Of a DNA stretch of 5,967 nt, positions 1 through 5,964 are shown piece by piece (the stretch's first letter is position 1; each line of letters opens with the position of its first letter). The DNA comes from Planctomycetota bacterium (GTDB lineage Bacteria > Planctomycetota > Planctomycetia > Pirellulales > Thermoguttaceae): NCBI GenBank assembly GCA_023621895.1, contig JAMOAF010000164.1, forward strand, positions 1-5,967, given 5' to 3'. The notes under the pieces were generated by a model. The model saw only the letters and a program-made list of their open reading frames with translations, was not told the DNA's origin and did not search any database. A program made the position numbers and the translations under genes.

Positions 1-1095
1 CCGCCGACAAAAGGCTACCCGGCGGAAGTCGATCGGATCGTCGGCGCGGAGGGCTATGGCGCCAATCCCTACATCGAGACGGCCAAACCGCTGGTGGTCG
101 TCACCGGCCCCGGGCCGGGCAGCGGAAAGTTGGCCACCTGCCTGAGCCAGATGTACCACGACCACCTCCACGGAGTCCGCTCCGGTTACGCCAAATTCGA
201 GACCTTCCCGATCTGGGACCTGCCGTTGACCCATCCGGTGAACGTGGCCTACGAGGCGGCCACGGCCGACCTGCACGACGTGAACATGATCGACCCGTTC
301 CACCTGGAGGCCTTCCACCAGACGGCCACCAACTACAATCGCGACGTCGAGGCGTTCCCCGTGCTCCACAAGATTCTCCAGCGGATCACCGGGGCCGAGC
401 CGATCTACCGCTCGCCGACCGAGATGGGCGTCAACCGCGCCAGCTCCGGAGTCGTCAATGACGAAAAGGTCCAGGCGGCATCCCGCGCCGAAGTCATCCG
501 GCGCTATTTCCGCTATGCCTCCGAGTACGCCATGGGGGTGGCCGACGAGCAGACGGTCCGCCGGGTGGAACGGCTCATGGAGATGCTCCACATCGGCCCG
601 GAAGACCGCCGCGTGGTCGGGCCGGCGCGGCGCGCGGCGGAGGAAGCGCAGCGGCAGGGAAACGGCAACCAGGGGGTGTATTGCGGCGCGGCCATCGAGC
701 TGGCCGACGGCCGCATCGTGACCGGCAAGAATTCATCGCTGATGCACGCCGCCGCCGCCCTGGTGATGAATGCAGTCAAGCAACTCGCCGGGCTGCCCGA
801 CGGAATCCATCTCCTCGCCCCCAGCGTGATCGAGTCGGCGGCGCGGATGAAAAAAGAGATTCTCGGCCAGAAGGCCGTCAGCCTCGACGTTCAGGAAACG
901 CTGTTTGCCCTCGGGATCAGCGTGACGGCCAACCCGATGGCCCAGTTGTGCGTGGAGAAGCTGAAGCAGCTCCGCGGCTGCGACGTGCACATCACGCATG
1001 TTCCAACGCCGGGCGACGAGGCCGGGCTCCGCCGGCTCGGCGTGCACCTGACGAGTGATCCGAACTTTGCCACGAAAAACCTCTTCGTGCCGTGA
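1..1095 (+). CDS. DUF1846 (UPF0371) family protein, 5' end outside window
   Basis: The frame is open from base 1 and ends at TGA 1093-1095, giving 364 visible residues. I recognise it as DUF1846/UPF0371 (COG4868) from the stretches KGYPAEVD, GYGANPYIET, GPGPGSGK, YAKFETFPIWDLPL, HPVNVAYEAATADL, VNMIDPFHLEA and NYNRDVEAFP. Family members are about 490-500 residues from memory, so roughly 130 N-terminal residues lie upstream of the window. The GPGPGSGK segment (visible residues 36-43, bases 106-129) looks like a nucleotide-binding P-loop. The GTG at base 94 falls between conserved blocks and is not the start. The C-terminal part (MKKEILGQK, SLDVQETLFALGIS, MAQLCVEKLKQLRGCDVH) is also family-typical, and the protein ends normally. 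No biochemical role is firmly established for the family; the protein is probably cytoplasmic. It converges on the ATPase gene 38 bases downstream and I see no clear terminator between them. Confidence 0.93.
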   Translation, partial: PPTKGYPAEVDRIVGAEGYGANPYIETAKPLVVVTGPGPGSGKLATCLSQMYHDHLHGVRSGYAKFETFPIWDLPLTHPVNVAYEAATADLHDVNMIDPFHLEAFHQTATNYNRDVEAFPVLHKILQRITGAEPIYRSPTEMGVNRASSGVVNDEKVQAASRAEVIRRYFRYASEYAMGVADEQTVRRVERLMEMLHIGPEDRRVVGPARRAAEEAQRQGNGNQGVYCGAAIELADGRIVTGKNSSLMHAAAALVMNAVKQLAGLPDGIHLLAPSVIESAARMKKEILGQKAVSLDVQETLFALGISVTANPMAQLCVEKLKQLRGCDVHITHVPTPGDEAGLRRLGVHLTSDPNFATKNLFVP

Positions 1096-1133
1096 GGGCG
1101 CTGCGGGCGGGCAAGTCCAATCCGATACGGCTT

Positions 1134-2621
1134 TCAATCCGCCGGCACGCAGCGTCCCGCCGCCCAGCTTCTCAGGTTCTCGATCGATTCGCGCATCACG
1201 ACCGAGAGTGGTTGCGTGGCCTCGATGGCCCTGACGACGTGCTCGGTCGTGCACTCCTTGCCTTCCGAAAACGCGAAATACATGCCCGAGCGGATCGCTT
1301 CCTCGATCTCCGCGCCGGTCAGCCCGCCGCTTTCCGCGGCCAGGCGTTTCAGGTCAAACTCCTTCGGGTCGCGCCCCCGCCGGCGGAGATGGATGCCGAA
1401 GATCGACTGCCGGTGGCGCTCGCTGGGCAGATCGATGAAGAAAATCTCGTCGAATCGGCCTTTCCGCACGAGTTCCGGCGGCAGGTCGCTGATGTTGTTC
1501 GCCGTGGCGATCATGAAGATCGGATGGCGGTGGTCCTGCATCCAGGAGAGCAGGGTGCCGAACATCCGTTGCGATAGTCCGCCGTCGGCCGAGTAGGAGC
1601 CGGCCGAGGCGAAGGCCTTCTCGATTTCATCGATCCAGAGGACGACCGGGGCGAGCGACTCGGCCTGCGCCAGGGCCTCGCGGAGCCGCGCCTCGCTCTC
1701 TCCGATGAACTTCTGGTAGAGCACTCCCGGGTCCATCCGCAACAGCGGCATCCGCCAGGCGCTGGCCACGACCTTCGCGCAGAGACTCTTGCCGCAGCCC
1801 TGCACGCCCAAAAGCAGAATGCCCCGCGGCGGGTCGAGCCCGTATTTCCTCGCCGCCGCGCTGAACCCGCCGCGCCGCTGGTTCAACCATCGCTTCAGGT
1901 TCGACAACCCCCCGATTTCGTCGGGCGGAACGTCGGCAATGACCGTCTCCAGGCAGCCGGCGGTCTTCAAGCGGTTCCGCTTGGCGTCCATCACCCGGGC
2001 CAGGTCGCCGGCGTCGAGCACGTTGTCGTCGTGCAGCGTCGCGGCGACCATCCGCGCCGCCTCCTCCGCCGTCAGCCCGCGAAGCATCTGCACGAGTTGA
2101 TCCATGTGCCGTTCGCTGAGCTGGACATCGACCTCCACGAGCCCGCGCTGTTCGGCCCGCGCCACCGTCTCCGCGACAACCCGCTTGATCTCGTCCTCTT
2201 CCGGCCAGCCAACGTCGAAGGGGACCGTCAGCCGGCGGATGTCCGGCGGGAGCGCTGTCGAATCGATCAGGACCAGCGTCCAAAGCCGCGTGTCCTCCGA
2301 GAAATACAGGTCGCGCAGGAACCGGGCGACCTGGGCGTCTCTGCAAAGCGGGCCGATGTCTTTAAACAGGTAAACGATCGGATACGACGATTCCCTCAAG
2401 TGCCGCAGCGCCGGCAACACCGCCCCGGCTTGGACCAGCACGCTCTGGGCCGCCGGCGGGGCCTGCACGAGCCCCTCGGTGACCGACCACTCGGCCAGGG
2501 GAAGGCTCATCTTGTGGACCACCTCGCGAACCGCGCGAACGGCCCGGCGCTCGTCCGGTGTCTCGATAGAGACAATCGGATTCTTCGCCCGGATGAGCAG
2601 CTCCAATTCGTGTTTGTTCAT
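1134..2621 (-). CDS. AAA+ ATPase, Ycf46-like
   Basis: A 495-residue protein, the usual length for bacterial relatives of the cyanobacterial/plastid Ycf46 protein. Residues 1 to about 215 form the N-terminal domain typical of that group (opening with LELLIRAKNPIVSIET). Residues about 230-470 form one AAA+ module. All ATPase elements are present: Walker A GVQGCGKS (272-279, K278), Walker B VVLWIDEIEK (D331, E332), sensor 1 N375 in IATAN, arginine-finger region R386/R389 in VRKGRFDEIFF, and a sensor-2-region helix GLTGAEIEEA (434-442). It should therefore bind and hydrolyse ATP, probably as a ring oligomer in the cytoplasm; its substrate is unknown. In cyanobacteria Ycf46 has been linked to inorganic-carbon use, but that role cannot be transferred here. 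The ATG at 2619-2621 fits the family N terminus. No good Shine-Dalgarno precedes it, and a GC-rich hairpin ends 12 bases upstream. It lies 105 bases downstream of the squalene-cyclase-like gene on the same strand, so co-transcription is plausible. Confidence 0.94.
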   Translation of the reverse strand: MNKHELELLIRAKNPIVSIETPDERRAVRAVREVVHKMSLPLAEWSVTEGLVQAPPAAQSVLVQAGAVLPALRHLRESSYPIVYLFKDIGPLCRDAQVARFLRDLYFSEDTRLWTLVLIDSTALPPDIRRLTVPFDVGWPEEDEIKRVVAETVARAEQRGLVEVDVQLSERHMDQLVQMLRGLTAEEAARMVAATLHDDNVLDAGDLARVMDAKRNRLKTAGCLETVIADVPPDEIGGLSNLKRWLNQRRGGFSAAARKYGLDPPRGILLLGVQGCGKSLCAKVVASAWRMPLLRMDPGVLYQKFIGESEARLREALAQAESLAPVVLWIDEIEKAFASAGSYSADGGLSQRMFGTLLSWMQDHRHPIFMIATANNISDLPPELVRKGRFDEIFFIDLPSERHRQSIFGIHLRRRGRDPKEFDLKRLAAESGGLTGAEIEEAIRSGMYFAFSEGKECTTEHVVRAIEATQPLSVVMRESIENLRSWAAGRCVPAD

Positions 2622-2633
2622 GTCTTGTCACAT

Positions 2634-2657
2634 CCGCGGCGGCCAGCGGCGCCGCGG
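2634..2657 (-). other. GC-rich hairpin just upstream of the AAA ATPase start
   Basis: A perfect 8-bp inverted repeat, CCGCGGCG (2634-2641) and CGCCGCGG (2650-2657), with an 8-base loop. It lies in the 105-base gap between the two minus-strand genes and ends 12 bases before the ATPase ATG. There is no T tract after it, so it is not a standard rho-independent terminator. It could slow translation initiation at the ATPase, protect a processed mRNA end, or be a by-product of the very GC-rich spacer. The structure is seen in the sequence; any function is inference. Confidence 0.35.
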
Positions 2658-2726
2658 GAGCCGGCCGGGCGGCGGCCGAACCATTGATTGCCGAGGCTCG
2701 ATCGGCTGGTGGTTAGTCTTTTGTGC

Positions 2727-4367
2727 CTACTGCAAATACATGTACACGTTGGTGTACAGCGGCAGGTGGCGGTAATAGACTTCGAGCATGTAGATCGACA
2801 GGCAGGTCACGTAGAGCCGGCCTCCGTAGCGGGCCCACTCGTCCTCGCTGGGCTTCATCGGGTCCCAACTGCCGGCCTCCCTGCCCTCCTTGACCTGGTT
2901 TTCCGGCACGGCCTGCCGCATCACGCCATTCCACTTCTCCCACGACTCCCCTTCCATGTGGTGCATCACCTGGGTGGCGTAATACCAGTAGTAGACGTCG
3001 CGCTCGTCCTGGAAGTTGAGGCGGTTCTCCGGCTGGAGCAGCCAGTTGACGCCGTCGACCAGGGCCGGGTTGTTCCGCTTCCAACCGAGGAACTGGCGGC
3101 AGAGGAGGCCTTCGGCCGTCATCGCCCGGGTCGGTTCGCGGCGCACCTCGTATGGATACCGGCTGCCGCCGTTCTGGCCGGCCGCGTCCAGAAAGGCGCT
3201 GACCTTGTCGAGGTTCGCCTGGGGGACTTCGAGCCCCGCCATCCGCGCGCTTTGCAGTCCCATCAGCACCCACCCGGTCACGGAGACGTCGCTCGGCCCG
3301 TTGGGCGAGTATTTCCAACCGCCCGCGGGCGACTGGCTCCTTAGGCAGTAGGCCACCGCCCGCTCGGCCGGCTCGCGGTAGTTGGCGCGGAGCTGCTCGC
3401 TCTTGGTCATCGCGTAGAGTTCGCAAACGGCGATCGTGGCCATCCCCTGGGTATAGAAGCGGTGGCTGAAATTTCCTTCGCGGAAAAAGCACCCGTCGGC
3501 ATCCTGCTGCCGCATCAGGTAGTACCAGCCGCGTTCGACGTTCTTCTGGTGCTCGCCGCGCTCGGCCGTGTTGCCGTCGCCCTGAAAGGCCAAGATCGCC
3601 ATCGCGGTGGCGGCCTCGCGGTTCTCGTCGACTCCTCCGTCGGCGTAGGGGCCGGCGAGGCTCCAGGACCCGTCCTTCTGCTGCTGCCTGGCGAGCCACT
3701 TGAGCCCGTCGGCGACGCTCTTGCTGGTCAGCGCGGTGCCTCCGTATGCCGCCAGGAGAGCCTTCTTCATGCCGGGCTCCCGCCCGTTGAGGGCCACGCC
3801 GATCACTGCGGCATCGACTGGGTGCGAGGCGGTTGCACCGCCGAGAACGTCCACGTCGAGCTTCGGCGAGGCCGCAAACGGATCGTCGACGAGTTGGAGG
3901 TCGTCGGGCGTGATGATCGGCTCTTCGACGCTCTCCAGGTCATTGCCGGCCAGCGGCGAATCGAACTCGAGCTGATCGCCCAACTGCTCGGCGTAAACGG
4001 CTTCGAGGTCAATCCGGTTGTTGACCAGCGCCGGGAACAGGGCCAGCGCCAGGATGATCATCACCATCATGTGAAACACGGCGCTGATCAACCACGGAGG
4101 CGCGCTTTTCAGGGCCAGGGTCTGGATGTCTTCCTCGGGCGGCTCCACCGTTTCGACCGGGACCGCCTCCGCCGGAGCCGCGCCGGCATCCTGCCGCGCG
4201 AAAACAAATGGCGCATCGCTGCCACCGGAACCCGATTCAGACAAGGCAAAGCCCCCCGGCACTCGATCTTGATCAGCAAATGGCCGGGCCGGCTGGGGCG
4301 CGCTGCCCGCAAACCCGCCAACCAGTGGCTGTCCTACCGCCGGTTTGGGGGAATTGGGGACGGCCAC
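2727..4367 (-). CDS. Membrane-anchored prenyltransferase/squalene-oxidase-repeat protein
   Basis: A 546-residue protein. Residues 1-90 are Pro/Ala/Gly-rich and probably cytoplasmic. Residues about 91-114 form one hydrophobic helix (PWLISAVFHMMVMIILALAL). Residues about 118-175 are a strongly acidic linker, and from about 215 on there are alpha/alpha-barrel repeats. QW-like repeat motifs are visible at 221-235 (GLKWLARQQQKDGSW), 277-294 (ending DADGCF) and 334-351 (AERAVAYCLRSQ...GGW). DVSVTGW (360-366) is also typical of this group. The charge distribution suggests a cytoplasmic N terminus and an exported repeat domain. No DxDD motif is visible, so it is probably not a working squalene-hopene cyclase; the role is unknown, and the architecture is one I associate with planctomycetes. 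The start is GTG (4365-4367), supported by GAGGAG eight bases upstream. The stop is TAG at 2727-2729. The AAA ATPase gene follows after 105 bases. Confidence 0.92.
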   Translation of the reverse strand: MAVPNSPKPAVGQPLVGGFAGSAPQPARPFADQDRVPGGFALSESGSGGSDAPFVFARQDAGAAPAEAVPVETVEPPEEDIQTLALKSAPPWLISAVFHMMVMIILALALFPALVNNRIDLEAVYAEQLGDQLEFDSPLAGNDLESVEEPIITPDDLQLVDDPFAASPKLDVDVLGGATASHPVDAAVIGVALNGREPGMKKALLAAYGGTALTSKSVADGLKWLARQQQKDGSWSLAGPYADGGVDENREAATAMAILAFQGDGNTAERGEHQKNVERGWYYLMRQQDADGCFFREGNFSHRFYTQGMATIAVCELYAMTKSEQLRANYREPAERAVAYCLRSQSPAGGWKYSPNGPSDVSVTGWVLMGLQSARMAGLEVPQANLDKVSAFLDAAGQNGGSRYPYEVRREPTRAMTAEGLLCRQFLGWKRNNPALVDGVNWLLQPENRLNFQDERDVYYWYYATQVMHHMEGESWEKWNGVMRQAVPENQVKEGREAGSWDPMKPSEDEWARYGGRLYVTCLSIYMLEVYYRHLPLYTNVYMYLQ

Positions 4368-4375
4368 GATTCAGT

Positions 4376-4381
4376 CTCCTC
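4376..4381 (-). promoter_or_regulatory. Strong Shine-Dalgarno for the squalene-cyclase-like gene
   Basis: On the minus strand GAGGAG (within AGAGGAGA) lies eight bases before a GTG codon. No in-frame ATG at this position competes, so this site decides the GTG start at 4367. It is the clearest ribosome binding site in the window. Confidence 0.8.
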
Positions 4382-4476
4382 TGTCCGGTGTCAATCCGCG
4401 CACTGCCGAACCAGCCTCCACCGCCGACACACCTGAACCCTGGGAAGCAAGAGCGGTGATCGGCAGCTCTGCCCAA

Positions 4477-4482
4477 ATTATA
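4477..4482 (-). promoter_or_regulatory. Candidate -10 box (TATAAT) for the squalene-cyclase-like gene
   Basis: The minus strand reads a perfect TATAAT about 110 bases upstream of the GTG start. No good -35 hexamer is present at 16-18 bases (best is TGGTAG at 4501-4506), and TTGCTG (4505-4510) is 22 bases away, too far. If used, transcription would begin near 4470 and give a 5' UTR of about 100 bases. The assignment rests mostly on the -10 box and on the location upstream of a gene with a strong RBS. Confidence 0.45.
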
Positions 4483-4630
4483 CCGCACTCCTATTGGACT
4501 CTACCAGCAAGGGGTGGACAGAACAAGCAAAAAGCCATTGCGGCTAAAGCAGTTGCGAGCTGCGCGGCGACAAAAAAGCGCTCAAGGCGAGCGGTCTGGG
4601 CAGCGCTGGCGAAAAACTGTCATGCGGGGC

Positions 4631-4658
4631 TCGACCTTGGCCGAAAAGATGGTAGAAT
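4631..4658 (+). promoter_or_regulatory. Promoter of the initiator tRNA gene
   Basis: The -35 box TCGACC (4631-4636, 4 of 6 matches to TTGACA) and the -10 box TAGAAT (4653-4658, 5 of 6) are separated by 16 bases. The predicted start is near 4665, giving a leader of about 45 bases before the mature tRNA. Position and strand fit the tRNA and its downstream terminator. Confidence 0.6.
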
Positions 4659-4685
4659 GATAGCTCACGCCGGACGTGTGGCTCA

Positions 4686-4703
4686 GCGCCGTCTTTCCGG
4701 CGC
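4686..4703 (+). other. Small hairpin in the tRNA precursor leader
   Basis: GCGCCG (4686-4691) and CGGCGC (4698-4703) form a perfect 6-bp stem with loop TCTTTC, ending six bases before the mature tRNA 5' end. It could affect 5' leader folding near the RNase P cleavage site. The pairing is certain; the role is inference. Confidence 0.35.
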
Positions 4704-4709
4704 CAATAT

Positions 4710-4783
<74 letters not shown>

Positions 4784-4828
4784 CTAATGCTTCCGGCCAG
4801 GTTCCGCCGGAACCCGCCAATTCAGGCC

Positions 4829-4864
4829 GAACCCCTTGCACAACAAGGGGTTCTGTCGTTTCTT
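4829..4864 (+). terminator. Rho-independent terminator after tRNA-fMet
   Basis: GAACCCCTTG (4829-4838) and CAAGGGGTTC (4844-4853) form a perfect 10-bp stem with loop CACAA, followed by the T-rich tail TGTCGTTTCTT. It lies 45 bases past the tRNA 3' end. No T tract exists on the other side, so it works on the plus strand only. A smaller hairpin (TTCCGGC 4791-4797 with GCCGGAA 4806-4812) sits between it and the tRNA. Confidence 0.85.
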
Positions 4865-4961
4865 GGCGACTGTCGAGCCGCCGATCGTTCGACATCGCAG
4901 CCCGAAGCGTAAGCCAGGCCGACTCGGTTCCGTGCTCTCGTTTGCGCTTCGAGTGAACGAA

Positions 4962-4979
4962 CGGCTGATGAACCAGCCG
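4962..4979 (-). terminator. Possible weak terminator downstream of gdx
   Basis: CGGCTG (4962-4967) and CAGCCG (4974-4979) form a 6-bp stem with a 6-base loop, 38 bases after the gdx stop. On the minus strand the stem is followed by TTCGTTC, a short, interrupted T-rich tail. It is the best terminator candidate in this gap but below a typical intrinsic terminator in quality. Confidence 0.35.
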
Positions 4980-5017
4980 GGTCGGCTCCTCGCTCACCAC
5001 AAGGCTGAAGCCGCTGG

Positions 5018-5335
5018 CTATGAGGCGGAGAGTTTCAGGCCGATCACGCCGGCGACAATCAACAACAGGCAGACCACGCGCGCGGCCGTCACCGGCTCGC
5101 CGAACAGGACGATGCCAAGAATCGCCGTTCCAACCGCTCCGATGCCCGTCCAGACGGCGTAACCCGTTCCAACCGGGATCGTGCGGACGGCCAACGCCAG
5201 AAACGACATGCTGATCACCATTGCGGTGATCGTCAGCAGACTTGGCCACAACTTCGTGAACCCCTGGGCGTACTTCAGGCCCACCGCCCAGGCGACCTCA
5301 AACAGAGCGGCGATCAAAAGAAACACGTATGCCAT
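5018..5335 (-). CDS. gdx: Guanidinium exporter Gdx (SMR family, formerly SugE)
   Basis: A 105-residue, four-helix inner-membrane protein of the small multidrug resistance family, nearly collinear with E. coli SugE/Gdx. Proteins of this subtype export guanidinium in exchange for protons as antiparallel dimers. Helices lie at about 3-20, 32-50, 57-77 and 84-102. Subtype-specific residues are present at the expected numbers: the central E13, W16, S42, Y59 and W62, with Gdx-typical stretches EVAWAVGLKYAQGF (13-26) and YAVWTGIGAVG (59-69). This favours Gdx over the polyspecific EmrE/Qac subtype. The start is ATG 5333-5335, giving MAYVFLL as in the family; an upstream in-frame ATG at 5384-5386 falls inside the riboswitch hairpin and is rejected. 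The RBS is AAGG four bases upstream. The gene appears monocistronic, preceded by its own promoter and a guanidine-II riboswitch, which independently supports the substrate assignment. Confidence 0.96.
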   Translation of the reverse strand: MAYVFLLIAALFEVAWAVGLKYAQGFTKLWPSLLTITAMVISMSFLALAVRTIPVGTGYAVWTGIGAVGTAILGIVLFGEPVTAARVVCLLLIVAGVIGLKLSAS

Positions 5336-5336
5336 A

Positions 5337-5349
5337 ACGCCTTCGGCGT
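5337..5349 (-). promoter_or_regulatory. Hairpin covering the gdx Shine-Dalgarno
   Basis: On the minus strand ACGCC-GAA-GGCGT forms a perfect 5-bp stem with a GAA triloop. It contains the AAGG (5340-5343) that would serve as ribosome binding site and ends one base before the ATG. It may be part of the expression platform of the adjacent riboswitch. CGCC of this stem could instead pair with GGTG of the P2 stem, and GGCG with TGCC, which gives possible alternative folds. Confidence 0.5.
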
Positions 5350-5353
5350 CTGT

Positions 5354-5404
5354 GGCAGGGTCGTCCCCACCGGAGTTGAGAAACATGCGGGTCGTCCCAC
5401 ACGT
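5354..5404 (-). promoter_or_regulatory. Guanidine-II (mini-ykkC) riboswitch upstream of gdx
   Basis: Two tandem hairpins, each with the identical core GGGACGACCC (5389-5398 and 5358-5367, read on the minus strand). P1 (5383-5404) has a 9-bp stem including two G-U pairs, and its loop is ACGA (5392-5395). P2 (5354-5371) has a 7-bp stem with GG-U-GGGG against CCC-U-GCC and loop ACGA (5361-5364). The linker is 11 bases and the ATG lies 18 bases beyond P2. Paired hairpins with ACGR loops closed by GGG/CCC define the guanidine-II class. In this class guanidinium binds each loop, the loops contact each other, and the downstream RBS becomes available. The next gene is the guanidinium exporter, exactly the expected regulon. 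Regulation is probably translational, since no terminator lies between aptamer and start codon. Confidence 0.92.
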
Positions 5405-5419
5405 TGGGAGGGAATTGCC

Positions 5420-5447
5420 ATTCTACTCGGCCAACCGATCCGGGCAA
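5420..5447 (-). promoter_or_regulatory. Promoter of the riboswitch-gdx transcript
   Basis: On the minus strand TTGCCC (5442-5447, 4 of 6 to TTGACA), a 16-base spacer, and TAGAAT (5420-5425, 5 of 6 to TATAAT). The predicted start is near 5413, about nine bases before riboswitch P1, which leaves the aptamer intact at the 5' end of the mRNA. The same -10 sequence and spacing are seen at the tRNA-fMet promoter. Confidence 0.65.
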
Positions 5448-5641
5448 GGAGCCGTCGACTCAATCGGTCACAACCCGTACATTTCACAACCCTTTGAGAA
5501 CCGGTTTGGGCCGCGACGGCTGCCAGGTTGGGGACCGCTCTGAGTCGTGCCGGAAGCGTTCCCAGACAAAATCCGATTCCGCAGCAGCGGCCCACGTACG
5601 GCGCGGTGGCCGCGGACGGCTACCAGGGCGGAACGGACATC

Positions 5642-5670
5642 TTGACGCTATTAGCGCGGCGCGCTATTAC
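5642..5670 (+). promoter_or_regulatory. Promoter of the higB-like gene with operator-like palindrome
   Basis: TTGACG (5642-5647, 5 of 6) and TATTAC (5665-5670, 4 of 6) are separated by an ideal 17-base spacer. Inside it is a palindrome TAGCGC-GGC-GCGCTA (5652-5666), overlapping the start of the -10 box, plus a direct repeat GCTATTA (5647-5653, 5663-5669). HigA-type antitoxins repress their own operons by binding such palindromes, so this is a plausible operator. The predicted transcript start is about 5676-5678, where the toxin frame begins, implying little or no leader. Confidence 0.6.
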
Positions 5671-5676
5671 TCCGCA

Positions 5677-5955
5677 ATTCAGACGTTTGCCGACAACGAA
5701 ACGGAACGGCTTTTTTATCGGGAGCCCGTCAAGAGCTTCCCGCCACCAGTGCGGCGACCTGGACTACGGAAACTCCTGCTTCTCGATGCCGCGGAATCGC
5801 TCGATGACCTGCGTGTTCCACCCGGCAATCGACTTGAGAGACTCCGCGGAAATCGAAAAGGCCAGCACAGTATTCGGATCAACGATCAATCGCGTGTGTG
5901 TTTTCGCTGGGAGGCCGGCGACGCTTACGAGGTCGAGATTGTTGATTACCATTGA
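5677..5955 (+). CDS. higB: HigB-type (RelE/ParE superfamily) toxin, without a canonical start codon
   Basis: The frame ending at TGA 5953-5955 encodes 92 residues from I5677 that match HigB 'killer' mRNA interferases along their whole length: IQTFADNETERLF, LRKLLLLDAAESLDDLRVPPGNRLERL, GQHSIRIND, RVCFRW and the C-terminal GDAYEVEIVDYH. Such toxins cleave mRNA at the ribosome and are neutralised by HigA, encoded just downstream. Family members begin MIxxFAD. Here the codon before ATT is GCA, and no ATG, GTG or TTG occurs in frame back to a TTG at 5404, whose extra 91 residues look non-coding. So the start codon is either lost or a rare ATT. A second oddity is NDQSR where the family has NDQWR (TCG against TGG, one base). 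Together these suggest an inactivated or decaying toxin, or a sequencing error at the start. The promoter is intact. Confidence 0.75.
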   Translation: MQTFADNETERLFYREPVKSFPPPVRRPGLRKLLLLDAAESLDDLRVPPGNRLERLRGNRKGQHSIRINDQSRVCFRWEAGDAYEVEIVDYH

Positions 5956-5964
5956 GGCGCAGTG

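Larger units (their letters stand above)
4368..4709. other. Divergent intergenic region without a gene
   Basis: This gap separates the squalene-cyclase-like gene (leftward) from tRNA-fMet (rightward). It holds the RBS and -10 candidate for the leftward gene and the promoter and leader hairpin of the tRNA. Reading frames crossing it show no recognisable protein. Bases 4510-4620, including two A-rich runs, show nothing I can assign. Confidence 0.6.
5336..5676. other. Divergent intergenic region between gdx and the toxin gene
   Basis: Read leftward it holds the gdx promoter, riboswitch and RBS hairpin (5336-5447). Read rightward it holds the toxin promoter (5642-5670). Bases 5448-5641 show no recognisable protein, RNA or terminator; only a short palindrome AACCGGTT (5499-5506) stands out, and it is small enough to be chance. 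Confidence 0.6.

Noticed and set aside
94..1095. DUF1846 protein starting at GTG 94
   Set aside because: Family-conserved residues continue upstream to base 1 (KGYPAEVD, GYGANPYIET), so the gene is truncated by the window and does not start here.
1096..1133. Terminator between the convergent DUF1846 and ATPase genes
   Set aside because: The 38-base gap contains no stable inverted repeat followed by a T run in either direction.
2031..2687. Long plus-strand frames opposite the ATPase and the squalene-cyclase-like gene (2031-2687, 2688-3344, 3462-4436)
   Set aside because: Arg/Pro/His-rich shadow frames typical of GC-rich DNA, with no recognisable domains, lying antisense to well-supported genes.
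5336..5386. Upstream ATG adding 17 residues (MFLNSGGDD...) to the Gdx protein
   Set aside because: The added residues have no counterpart in the family, and the ATG lies within riboswitch hairpin P1. The MAYVFLL start gives the standard 105-residue length and correct E13 numbering.
5404..5676. TTG-started N-terminal extension of the HigB frame (91 extra residues)
   Set aside because: It overlaps the gdx promoter and the toxin's own promoter, shows no recognisable protein and would start upstream of the predicted transcript.
5764..5952. Minus-strand 62-residue frame MVINNLDLVSVAG...
   Set aside because: It is fully antisense to the HigB frame, and frames like it recur opposite higB genes because of the conserved codons. 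No RBS or independent support.
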